From: Bacteroidota bacterium
Lineage (GTDB): Bacteria > Bacteroidota > Bacteroidia > Chitinophagales > Chitinophagaceae
Reading direction: 5' to 3'
Length of the DNA: 7,607 bases
Assembly (NCBI GenBank): GCA_026391115.1
Contig: JAPLER010000353.1
Span: 3,404 to 11,010 of the forward strand
The notes below the pieces were generated by a model. It searched no databases. It worked only from the letters and a program-made list of their open reading frames with translations, and was not told the origin of the DNA. Below are positions 1-6,579 of this stretch, one piece after another (positions within the stretch are counted from its first letter, which is position 1; the number at the start of each line of letters is the position of its first letter). The position numbers and the translations under genes are program-made.

Positions 1-722
1 TTGCTGCTAAAGGTGTTAAAGAGATTGTTTTAACAGGTGTTAATCTTGGAGACTTTGGTCGTGGTGCAAATGGGAGCAAAGTTTATGAAGAAACTTTTTT
101 TGATTTAGTAAAAGAATTAGATAAGGTAGAAGGTATTCATCGTTATCGAATTTCATCAATTGAACCCAATTTATTAACCAATGAAATAATAGAATTTGTT
201 GCCAACAGTAAAAAGTTTATGCCTCATTTTCATATTCCATTGCAAAGTGGCAGCAACACAATTTTGGGATTAATGCGTAGAAGATATCTGAGAGAACTTT
301 ATGCAGAAAGAGTTTCGTTAATTAAAACTTTAATGCCACATTGTGCTATAGGTGTTGATGTAATAGTTGGTTTTCCTGGAGAAACTGATGAATTGTTTAA
401 AGAAACATTTGATTTTTTGCATAGCTTAGACATTTCTTATTTGCACGTATTTACTTATAGCGAACGAGATAATACATTGGCTGCAACTATGCCTAATATT
501 GTGCCTATAAATGTTAGAAACGAACATAATAAAACGCTTCGTAATTTAAGTTATATGAAACAACAATATTTTAACAACCATTTTGCAGGGCAAACTAGAA
601 AAGTATTGTTTGAAGAGTTTGAAAAAAATGGAATGATGGAAGGTTATACAGATAACTACATTCGTATAACAGCACCTTATAAAAAAGAATGGAGTAATGA
701 AATTATTGATTGGATTCTTTAA
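1..722 (+). CDS. mtaB: tRNA t6A37 methylthiotransferase MtaB, C-terminal part (start lies left of window)
   Basis: This is a radical-SAM methylthiotransferase that converts t6A to ms2t6A at position 37 of ANN-decoding tRNAs in the cytoplasm. The frame is open from base 3, and 239 residues are visible. Family hallmarks are EIVLTGVNLGDFG near the left edge, ISSIEPN, then HIPLQSGSNTILGLMRRRY and VDVIVGFPGET, which belong to the radical-SAM barrel, and HVFTYSERDNTLA. A short TRAM-like tail follows (GQTRKVLFEE, then GYTDNYIRITAPY). The UPF0004 domain and the CX3CX2C cluster motif must lie upstream of the window. The ORLTGVNLGDFG-like and FTYSERDNT wording favours MtaB over MiaB or RimO. The protein stops soon after TAPYKKEW, whereas many relatives continue for roughly 20 more TRAM residues, so the C-terminus looks short. 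A strong hairpin follows 13 bases after the stop, which supports this as the true end. Identification is confident from motifs; the missing N-terminus cannot be checked. Confidence 0.9.
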   Translation, partial: AAKGVKEIVLTGVNLGDFGRGANGSKVYEETFFDLVKELDKVEGIHRYRISSIEPNLLTNEIIEFVANSKKFMPHFHIPLQSGSNTILGLMRRRYLRELYAERVSLIKTLMPHCAIGVDVIVGFPGETDELFKETFDFLHSLDISYLHVFTYSERDNTLAATMPNIVPINVRNEHNKTLRNLSYMKQQYFNNHFAGQTRKVLFEEFEKNGMMEGYTDNYIRITAPYKKEWSNEIIDWIL

Positions 723-735
723 AAGAACGATAAAC

Positions 736-770
736 AAAAAAGAGTTGCATAAGGAATGCAACTCTTTTTT
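736..770. terminator. Bidirectional intrinsic terminator between mtaB and rplY
   Basis: A perfect 15-bp inverted repeat is seen: AAAAAAGAGTTGCAT (736-750), a 5-base loop AAGGA (751-755), then ATGCAACTCTTTTTT (756-770). The stem has a mixed-sequence core and ends in six A on the left and six T on the right, so each strand's transcript ends in a U run. It sits 13 bases after the mtaB stop and 21 bases after the rplY stop, which is where a shared terminator for two convergent genes belongs. Confidence 0.9.
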
Positions 771-791
771 GTAATTCTAAAAATATTAAAA

Positions 792-1379
792 CTATTTTTT
801 TCCTGTTGTAGCAGAAGCAGCTTCTTCTTGTTTCAATTGTCTTGTCATTACAACAGATGCAATTGGAATACGAGGAGAGTTCATAATTTCCATATTATCA
901 GATTTGATGTCTTCAATACGTAAATTAGCGTTTAAAGCAAGAGTAGTAATATCAACTGTAATATTTTCTTTTAAATACTTTGGTAAAGTTTTAACTTTTA
1001 CAGATTTGATTTTAATTACTAATTTACCACCATCTTTTACACCAATAGAGTTACCGATGTATTTTAATGGTAAAGTAGCCACTACTTTTTTGTCATCTAC
1101 AAGCTCTAATAAATCTACGTGTATTAAAGCATCGGTAACTTTATCAAATTGCAAATCTTTTAAAATGCATTTGTAAGTTTTTCCATTCACATTTACCTCA
1201 GCAAGTTGAAAATCTGCTGTATAAACCAATGGTTTAAAAGCTTTTGCACTTGCATAAAAATTTACCTCAGCTGCACCGCCATAAATTACAGCAGGCACTG
1301 ATTCTTGAGAGCGTATTTGGTTGGTGGCTTTTTTACCAAATTCGGTCCTCAATTGTCCTTCAATTGTAACTGTTTTCAT
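792..1379 (-). CDS. rplY: 50S ribosomal protein L25 (Ctc/TL5 two-domain form)
   Basis: This large-subunit ribosomal protein binds 5S rRNA. The 195-residue product has the two-domain TL5/Ctc layout. The N-terminal 5S-binding domain covers about residues 1-92 (MKTVTIEGQLRTEFGKKA, VPAVIYGG, then FDKVTDALIHVDLLEL). The C-terminal beta domain covers about 95-180 (VVATLPLKYIGNSIGVKDGG to PRIPIASVVM), and a loose Ala/Thr/Lys tail follows. The ATG at 1379 is chosen because MKTVTIEG is the usual Bacteroidota N-terminus. An earlier TTG at 1403 is in frame, but it lies inside the -7 promoter box at 1401-1408 and its leader is mostly A-rich. The OsmC-family gene lies 76 bases upstream on the same strand. 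The gene ends at the shared hairpin with mtaB. Nothing in it looks broken. Confidence 0.95.
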   Translation of the reverse strand: MKTVTIEGQLRTEFGKKATNQIRSQESVPAVIYGGAAEVNFYASAKAFKPLVYTADFQLAEVNVNGKTYKCILKDLQFDKVTDALIHVDLLELVDDKKVVATLPLKYIGNSIGVKDGGKLVIKIKSVKVKTLPKYLKENITVDITTLALNANLRIEDIKSDNMEIMNSPRIPIASVVMTRQLKQEEAASATTGKK

Positions 1380-1400
1380 TAATATATTTTTTTTGGATTG

Positions 1401-1408
1401 CAAATGTA
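1401..1408 (-). promoter_or_regulatory. Putative rplY -7 promoter element (TAnnTTTG)
   Basis: The minus strand reads TACATTTG here, an exact match to the Bacteroidota primary sigma factor -7 consensus TAnnTTTG. Transcription would start roughly 5-8 bases further on, giving a leader of about 15 bases before the ATG at 1379. That placement argues against translation from the TTG at 1403. The expected -33 TTTG is only weakly matched (a TTTA-like stretch near 1428-1434), so this rests mainly on the -7 match and its position. Confidence 0.5.
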
Positions 1409-1455
1409 GGAGTATTCAGTTTAAATGTTTAAAGAATGTACATTTTATTGACTAA

Positions 1456-1863
1456 TTACCAGCTAAAAGTAACATCAATTTTTATTTCTGGGTGCAAACT
1501 TTTTTCGACGGGGCAGTTTCTTGCAATTCTTTCTAGTTGTAATTTTTGTTCTACTGTGGCAATAAACTTATTTGTAAAATGAAACGCAACTTTAATTTCC
1601 ACAACTCTTCTAGGTGCATCAGTACTCATTATTTTTGTGATATCAATTTTTGTATCATCAAAATTCAAGTTCATATCAGCAGCCTTAATTGCCATTGTCG
1701 TAATCATACAACTACCAAGGCTTGTAGCCAATAAATCAGTGGGAGAGAAGCGTTCTCCTTTTCCATTATTATCAGTTGGTGCGTCATTTTCAATTATAGT
1801 TCCACTTTGTAAATGTGTTAATTCTGTTCTTAAATTTCCTTTGTAAACAATAGTTGATGTCAT
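1456..1863 (-). CDS. OsmC/Ohr-family peroxiredoxin-like protein
   Basis: This 135-residue protein of the OsmC/Ohr family is a probable cytoplasmic thiol-dependent reductase of organic or hydro-peroxides. The family signature is clear. The segment GERFSPTDLLATSLGSCMITTMAI places the first catalytic cysteine at residue 52, and ARNCPVEKSLHPEIKI places the second at 117 in the usual NCPV context. The length is typical and the fold's two halves are complete. OsmC proteins act as dimers with the active site at the interface (family knowledge). Substrate choice between the Ohr, OsmC and YhfA-like subfamilies cannot be read from motifs alone, so no gene symbol is given. The start ATG at 1863 follows a short A/T-rich leader with a -7 element at 1894-1901. 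It lies upstream of rplY on the same strand but probably shares transcription with it only partly, because rplY has its own -7 box. Confidence 0.9.
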   Translation of the reverse strand: MTSTIVYKGNLRTELTHLQSGTIIENDAPTDNNGKGERFSPTDLLATSLGSCMITTMAIKAADMNLNFDDTKIDITKIMSTDAPRRVVEIKVAFHFTNKFIATVEQKLQLERIARNCPVEKSLHPEIKIDVTFSW

Positions 1864-1870
1864 AATCTTT

Positions 1871-1878
1871 TATTTTTG
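1871..1878 (+). promoter_or_regulatory. Putative -7 promoter element for the secreted protein gene at 1908
   Basis: TATTTTTG on the plus strand matches TAnnTTTG exactly and sits 29 bases before the GTG start, which implies a leader of about 20 bases. No well-spaced -33 TTTG was found: TTG at 1854 is too close and TTTG at 1840 is too far. In AT-rich sequence a chance match is possible. Confidence 0.4.
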
Positions 1879-1893
1879 TATAAATTTACAATT

Positions 1894-1901
1894 CAAAATT
1901 A
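1894..1901 (-). promoter_or_regulatory. Putative -7 promoter element for the OsmC-family gene
   Basis: The minus strand reads TAATTTTG, an exact TAnnTTTG match, 30 bases ahead of the ATG at 1863. The implied start point (about 1887) almost coincides with that of the divergent promoter at 1871-1878, so the two promoters would overlap. No -33 match is visible. Confidence 0.4.
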
Positions 1902-1907
1902 TAAATA

Positions 1908-2705
1908 GTGAAGAAAATATTATTTTATACTTTTTTTAGCTTTCCTATTCTGCTTTTTTCTCAAACAGAAACAAGAAAAGAACGTCAAAAAAAAGCAGAT
2001 GAAAAAGTAAAAAAAATGCAAAAAGACGCCGAAGCAGGTGCTATAATTTTTAACAAACAATCTGCTGCTTGCATAAATTTTAATACAGATGGTTATGCAA
2101 TAGGTTACGAACATGGAAAATACAAATCTATTACTAATACTAATTTGTGGTGGTTTAATTTTGGAGAAAGAAAAAGTACAAAAGAAGAAAAAATTAGTCC
2201 ATTGTACCAAAGTGATAAAGGTGGAAATCCTTACATATATGGTAAGAAAAATAACTTCTATAATCTAAAAATTGGTTTTGGAAAACAAAAATTACTAGGT
2301 GGTAAAAATTTTACTAATGGGGTTGCTATTCAAGCAATCTATGGAGGAGGTTTATCACTTGGTATGTTAAAACCATATTATCTCTATGTTTACAAGCCAA
2401 GTTCTAATTTTGAAACTGATCTAATTAAATATAGTGAGGATGATCCTAGGTTTTTAGATTCGCGAGAAATTGCAGGCTCAGCATTTTTTGGAGAAGGATT
2501 AAGCGAAATTAAATTTGTTCCAGGTGCATTTGTAAAAGGTGGGTTTAGATTTGATTATGGAAGGTTTAATGAAATGGTTTCTGCGTTGGAAGTTGGTATA
2601 AATGCTGAATTTTACTCACAAAAAATGCCAATTATGGCTTTAGGCAAAGAAAAGAATTTTTTTGTGAGTGGCTATGTATCAATAGTTTTAGGAGGTAGAA
2701 GATAA
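1908..2705 (+). CDS. Secreted protein of unknown function, possible small outer-membrane beta-barrel
   Basis: I do not recognise a named family. The 265-residue product begins with a signal peptide (MKKILFYTFFSFPILLFSQ, cleavage near residue 18-19). A strongly basic, probably helical stretch follows (about 22-40, rich in Lys, Arg and Glu). The remainder alternates polar and aromatic residues with many glycines (for example INFNTDGYAIGYEHGKY, IYGGGLSLGM, GGFRFDYGRF, FFVSGYVSIVLGGRR), a pattern common in small outer-membrane barrels. The start is GTG at 1908: an in-frame TAA lies at 1902-1904, and the signal peptide begins exactly at the GTG. lipA starts 65 bases after its stop with no obvious promoter between, so the two are likely co-transcribed. 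I recall similar proteins beside lipA in related genomes, but that is memory and not a search. Barrel assignment is an inference from composition. Confidence 0.75.
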   Translation: MKKILFYTFFSFPILLFSQTETRKERQKKADEKVKKMQKDAEAGAIIFNKQSAACINFNTDGYAIGYEHGKYKSITNTNLWWFNFGERKSTKEEKISPLYQSDKGGNPYIYGKKNNFYNLKIGFGKQKLLGGKNFTNGVAIQAIYGGGLSLGMLKPYYLYVYKPSSNFETDLIKYSEDDPRFLDSREIAGSAFFGEGLSEIKFVPGAFVKGGFRFDYGRFNEMVSALEVGINAEFYSQKMPIMALGKEKNFFVSGYVSIVLGGRR

Positions 2706-2770
2706 GTAATAATTTAATCTCATTTTACTAAAAATCAACAAATTAGATATAAATATTCAATAATAATTAG

Positions 2771-3701
2771 ATGCAAGAATTACCAATAGTTTCAAACATT
2801 CCACAAGATTCAAAAATTAAAAAACCAAATTGGCTTAGAGTAAAATTACCTATTGGAGAAAGGAGAAAGTTATAAGCACGTACGAGGTTTAGTTGATACA
2901 CATAAATTGCATACAATTTGTGAGAGTGGCAACTGCCCAAATATGGGTGAATGTTGGGGCGAAGGCACAGCAACTTTTATGATTTTAGGTAACGTATGCA
3001 CTAGAAGTTGTAGATTTTGTGCTGTAGCTACGGGAAGACCAGATGCAATTGACTGGAATGAACCACAACGTGTTGCAGAAGCTATTAATTTAATGAAGGT
3101 TAAACATGCAGTTGTAACGTCTGTTGATAGAGATGAACAGCCAGATGGAGGAAGCATTATTTGGCATAATACAATCAAGGCTATTAAAACATTAAATCCA
3201 GATACCACTTTAGAAACTTTAATTCCAGATTTTAGAGGAATTGAGGAACAAATTCAGCGAGTTGTAGACGCAGCACCTGAAGTGGTGAGTCATAATATGG
3301 AAACTGTTGAACGAATAACAAAAAAAGTTCGTGTTCAAGCTAAATACCACAGAAGTTTATATGTTTTGGAATATTTGAAAAATGGTGGAATGAGAACCAA
3401 AACAGGAATAATGCTTGGAATTGGAGAAGAAAAAAATGAAGTTATTGAAACAATGAAGCATCTTGTAAATGTAGGTTGTGATGTATTAACTCTTGGACAA
3501 TATTTACAACCAACTCCAAAACATTTGCCTGTACAAAGATTCGTTCATCCAGATGAATTTAATGAACTGAAAGAAATTGGTTATAATTTAGGATTTGATT
3601 ATGTGGAAAGTGGCCCCTTAGTTCGCAGTAGTTATCATAGCGAAAAACACGTAATTCCTGGTTATGGTAGAAATAAATGGCTACAAGAAAAAAGTTTATA
3701 A
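2771..3701 (+). pseudogene. lipA: Lipoyl synthase lipA, frameshifted by a 7-bp tandem duplication
   Basis: LipA is a radical-SAM enzyme that inserts two sulfurs into octanoyl groups on lipoyl domains of pyruvate and 2-oxoglutarate dehydrogenases and the glycine cleavage H protein. The reading starts at ATG 2771, directly after an in-frame TAG, and gives MQELPIVSN then KKPNWLRVKLPIGE, the usual LipA N-terminus. It then runs into TAA at 2873-2875. The rest of the protein continues one frame over (SYKHVRGLVDTHKLHTICES onwards) to TAA at 3699. GGAGAAA occurs twice in tandem at 2855-2868. Deleting one copy gives a continuous 307-residue LipA of normal length. In that restored numbering the auxiliary cluster motif CX4CX5C is C48, C53, C59, the radical-SAM CX3CX2C is C74, C78, C81, and the C-terminal RSSYH is near 283-287. 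Everything but the duplication looks intact. As written, full-length LipA cannot be made by standard translation. An internal TTG at 2853 could give a 282-residue form lacking the first 25 or so residues. Confidence 0.9.
2855..2868 (+). repeat. 7-bp tandem duplication GGAGAAA x2 inside lipA
   Basis: Two identical, abutting copies of GGAGAAA are at 2855-2861 and 2862-2868. One copy encodes the conserved GE(S)Y transition of LipA. The second adds 7 bases and shifts the frame by +1. The identity of the copies suggests a recent event, the kind made by replication slippage and undone the same way. Confidence 0.95.
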
Positions 3702-3821
3702 ATTTAACTTATAATTAATATTATGTTAAGTATTCACGCAAACTTTTTTTTTCCCTAAGCTACACTGTAACGTATCTAAGCGAATGGGTTGTAGCAATTA
3801 ATTAGTCGTAATTTGTTTCCC

Positions 3822-5016
3822 CTAACCTTGCAAGGTTTGCACTAACCATTTTAAATCATTGGATTTAAGGAAAACAATGTCTGAAACTGTAATTTTTTCC
3901 ATTTTCTTAAATACTAAACCTACAAAAACACTTTCAGCTATATAAGAAATGGTACTAATTAATGCAGCTATTTTAATTGTATAGTAATGCTGTAAACAAA
4001 AACTTAAAATGAGTGTTATCGTAATAGCTACCAAAGCTCCATATAAATTAATTTTATTGTTTTTTGTACCAGAAAAATAAGCAGAAAATAAGCTAGATAA
4101 AGCTAAAAAATAAATACCAGGTATTATAATTAACATCGGTAAATACATTTGGTTGAAACTCTCTCCTAATAACCAAGGAAAAAAGCTTTTGCCCAATATT
4201 AAAACTACAAAGAATAGAAGTACAAAAAAAGCAAATAATTTGCCCAAATTTTGATACTTGTAAATAATTTCCCATTGCTACATCATTATTGCACCAATGT
4301 TTTACAAACCAATAATCAATTCGATATACAAAAAAGAAAACCAAATTACTAGTTAGAGATACAATAGAATAGCTAAATAATTGTTTTAAATCATTTAATG
4401 TTGGAAGTTCAAATTTATCTTTCTTACTATAAATGATTAAAAAAGTAACAATTAATAAAAACCCTGCAACAAAGTTCATTTTGCAAAAATCTTCAATAAT
4501 GCTATGTACATTAGCTTTATTTACTAGCCTATACCTTATTAAGATAAAGTAGATTAAAGATGCAGCAATAAGAATTATATTGGGTGTTTTAAAATTCTTG
4601 AACCCATAAAATAGAGACATTGAGTAGTTAATCATCAACAAACCTATTAAATAGTACATACTACATTCATATACATTTATTTGTGCATTTTTAATATTAA
4701 TTATATTAGCATAAAAATTACTTGAAAAAAGCAATGAGCTTATAAATGAAATTAAGATAATCCAAGCAAAACCAATTTCTAATGATTTTTTACTTGTAAT
4801 TAATTTAGAAGATGTAAAATAAGTTATACCTGAATCCAAATTTAGCCCAAAACTTAACACAAAAAAAGATAGAAAGCTAATCAAATAGGTAAATTCGCCA
4901 GTAGCCTCAGCTTTTAAAACCCTTGATGTAATAACTGTAGTTGCAAATGCAACAATGAAGTATAAACCACGCCAAACCAAACTTTGTTTTAATTGCTTTT
5001 GTAATTTGGCTGACAT
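3822..5016 (-). pseudogene. Wzx-type polysaccharide flippase, frameshifted and probably internally deleted
   Basis: This is an inner-membrane transporter of the MVF/polysaccharide-synthase superfamily, which flips lipid-linked saccharides. The N-terminal part, from ATG 5016, has MSAKLQKQLKQSLVWRGLYF, then hydrophobic segments at about residues 19-31, 44-58, 83-97, 119-138, 146-160, 182-197 and 216-231, ending in the conserved GNYLQVSKFGQ (residues 249-259). After codon 259 (4240) this frame yields unfamily-like sequence and stops at 4093. The family-like sequence resumes in another frame from about 4247: LGKLFAFFVLLFFVVLILGK, then FFPWLLGESFNQMYLPML and three more hydrophobic stretches, to TAG at 3822. 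Relatives usually have about 30 residues, including a membrane segment ending near LFP, between these blocks, and here they are absent. A deletion with frameshift is therefore likelier than a one-base slip. It follows the EnvC-like gene by 50 bases and is the last gene of that run. The lesion is seen directly; the deletion size is recalled from family knowledge. Confidence 0.75.
4188..4247 (-). repeat. Direct repeat TTTGCCCAA flanking and marking the flippase lesion
   Basis: On the plus strand TTTGCCCAA occurs at 4188-4196 and again at 4239-4247, a spacing of 51 bases. On the coding strand it reads TTGGGCAAA, encoding LGK in the downstream frame both times. The copy at 4239-4247 lies exactly where the reading frame changes, so short-repeat recombination is a plausible cause of the lesion. 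Confidence 0.6.
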
Positions 5017-5066
5017 TATTTATTTTATTTGTAATTAAATATATAAAATAATTTATAAAAAATTTT

Positions 5067-6536
5067 TTACCTTGACTTTAACCAATTTCTTGGATTTTCA
5101 AATTTATTGTTTCCATTCATAACCCTAAATTCAACTTCACCATCACCATTTGAATCTGATGCAGCTGCTTTTCCAACAATTGAACCAGCAGAAATGGATT
5201 GACCAACTGAAACATTTACACTAGAAAGTTTATTATATATTGTTCTATATTTACCATGACGTACCATAACAAAACTATAGTCCCCCATATCTTGTACACT
5301 TGTTATAATACCATCTGCAATTACTTTAACTGAAGTACCAATGGGTAGACAAATGAAAATGCCATCATTAATTACATCTAACTTCATTACTTTAGTTGGG
5401 CCAAATTCTCCACACACCTGTCCCATATCTACTGGCCAAGAAAGTTTATGTTTGTATGTTTCAAAATTTTCTGACATTTTTAAACCTTCCTTGGTACCAT
5501 CAAAAGGGTTATATTCTCTTTGCTTTCCACTAGAACCTATAATTACTTTTCCAGCATTTGCAACCTCTGTATTATAACTTTTAGATTTTTGTTCAGCAGT
5601 TTTTGCTTCATCTTCTGCCTTTTTTGCTTTTGCATCAGCTTCTGCTTTTACGGTTGCATCAGCTTTTGTTTTTGCATCTGCATCTGCTTTTGCTTTTGCT
5701 GCAGCGTCTGCTTTTGCTTTAGCTTCTGCCTCAAGTTGTTTTCTTTTTGCTTCTGCATCAGCTTTTAGTTTTGCAATTCTTTCTTTTTCTTTTTTCTCGG
5801 CTTCAGCAATTTCTTTTTTAATTGCAGCATTAATTGCATTTGACAATTCTCTACGTTGCTTCTCTTTTTTACTTATTTGTGCAAAAATCTCCTTTTCCTG
5901 TCCTTTTATCTCTTTTAAATGTTCTTCTTGTTCTTTTTTTGCATCTTCCAAATTCTTTAATTGTTCTGTTTGTGCAACTAATGTTTGCTTTTTATCATCC
6001 TTAGCAGTATTCAATTGAGCAATATTTTGTTGCAAAAAAACTTGCGTATTCTTAATGCGATCTGCCTCAGCTTCTCTTAGTTTTCTGTAGCCCTTTAAAT
6101 AAGCTACTCTTTTAATGGCATCGTTAAAGTTTTTAGATGAAAATAAAAAGTTTAGATATTGGTAGTTACTTCTGTTTTTATAAGCAAATACAATACTTTT
6201 TTTATAGTTTTCTTTTAAAGTATCTAATTCTTTATTTAATCTATAAATTTCAACTTGTTTTAGATATAAATCATCATCAAGTTGCTTTATTTTTTTGTTG
6301 ATATTTGATACCAACTCATCTAATGCTGCTACTTTACGCCTGCGTTGTTCCAGTATTCTAAGTGTCAGTTTTTTATCGCCTTGAATTATTCTCAAATTTG
6401 CGTTTAAATCATCAATTTCTTTCATTAAAGATTGACGCTGTTTAGTCAATTCTTCTTTGGTTTGTTGTGCAACTAAAGCGCCTGGAACAAATCCAATAAA
6501 TAAAAGTAAAAATATGTGAAGAAGGTATTTTTTCAT
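5067..6536 (-). CDS. EnvC-like murein hydrolase activator: coiled coil plus degenerate LytM (M23) domain
   Basis: This 489-residue secreted protein resembles EnvC, a periplasmic activator of cell-wall amidases during daughter-cell separation. A signal peptide (residues 1-23, ending GALVA) is followed by a long coiled coil (about 25-250). Next comes an Ala/Lys/Asp-rich stretch of imperfect AKADA-type repeats (about 251-312), a linker with NPFDGTKEG, and a LytM/M23 domain (about 364-489, from LSWPVD to NPRNWL). Catalytic M23 enzymes carry zinc ligands in an N-x-G-I-D-like segment and an L-H-F-E-like strand. Here these read NDGIFI and VEFRV, so the aspartate and the strand histidine are replaced. 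HGKYRTIYNKL is kept. The protein is therefore probably a regulator and not a peptidase. The gene follows the lipoprotein gene by 43 bases with no promoter seen between, and precedes the flippase. The Ala/Lys stretch is longer than in the EnvC proteins I recall. No symbol is given because the orthology to envC is only functional resemblance. Confidence 0.88.
   Translation of the reverse strand: MKKYLLHIFLLLFIGFVPGALVAQQTKEELTKQRQSLMKEIDDLNANLRIIQGDKKLTLRILEQRRRKVAALDELVSNINKKIKQLDDDLYLKQVEIYRLNKELDTLKENYKKSIVFAYKNRSNYQYLNFLFSSKNFNDAIKRVAYLKGYRKLREAEADRIKNTQVFLQQNIAQLNTAKDDKKQTLVAQTEQLKNLEDAKKEQEEHLKEIKGQEKEIFAQISKKEKQRRELSNAINAAIKKEIAEAEKKEKERIAKLKADAEAKRKQLEAEAKAKADAAAKAKADADAKTKADATVKAEADAKAKKAEDEAKTAEQKSKSYNTEVANAGKVIIGSSGKQREYNPFDGTKEGLKMSENFETYKHKLSWPVDMGQVCGEFGPTKVMKLDVINDGIFICLPIGTSVKVIADGIITSVQDMGDYSFVMVRHGKYRTIYNKLSSVNVSVGQSISAGSIVGKAAASDSNGDGEVEFRVMNGNNKFENPRNWLKSR
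5601..5786 (-). repeat. Low-complexity repeat encoding Ala/Lys/Asp-rich AKADA-like segment
   Basis: This in-frame stretch of the EnvC-like gene encodes residues 251-312, built from variants of AKADA and AEAKAK. On the plus strand it shows as recurring GCTTTTGC and GCATC(A/T)GC blocks. It probably forms a rigid helical spacer between the coiled coil and the LytM domain, and its repeats could expand or contract in steps of three bases without breaking the frame. Confidence 0.7.
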
Positions 6537-6579
6537 TATGAGTACTTAACTTTTGTATAACGTAAAATTCTCCAATAAA

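Noticed and set aside
1380..1403. TTG at 1403 as the rplY start
   Set aside because: It overlaps a -7 promoter element, the added residues are not conserved-looking, and MKTVTIEG at 1379 is the usual start.
2855..2875. Programmed +1 ribosomal frameshift in lipA
   Set aside because: No recognisable slippery site or stimulatory structure is seen, LipA is not known to me to use recoding, and an exact tandem duplication is a simpler cause.
2853..3701. lipA as an intact 282-residue gene starting at TTG 2853
   Set aside because: The conserved N-terminal LipA segment (KKPNWLRVKLPIGE) is encoded just upstream in another frame, and the 7-bp duplication explains the break. The TTG lies within the disturbed region.
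3704..3752. Hairpin TTAAC-ATAAT/ATTAT-GTTAA after lipA as a terminator
   Set aside because: The stem has a 2-base bulge and almost no GC, and the T run (3744-3752) begins 15 bases after it, so it is not a convincing intrinsic terminator.
3824..3837. Perfect palindrome AACCTTGCAAGGTT at the flippase stop codon
   Set aside because: It would form only a 5-bp stem with a 4-base loop and has no U run on the minus strand. A single 14-base palindrome is not enough to call an operator.
5520..5768. Cys/Phe-rich plus-strand open frame
   Set aside because: It is the antisense reading of the Ala/Lys repeat in the EnvC-like gene and has no independent support.
5601..5786. Repeat block as a CRISPR or other repeat array
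   Set aside because: The units are irregular, in frame and without spacers. They are explained by Ala/Lys-rich coding sequence.
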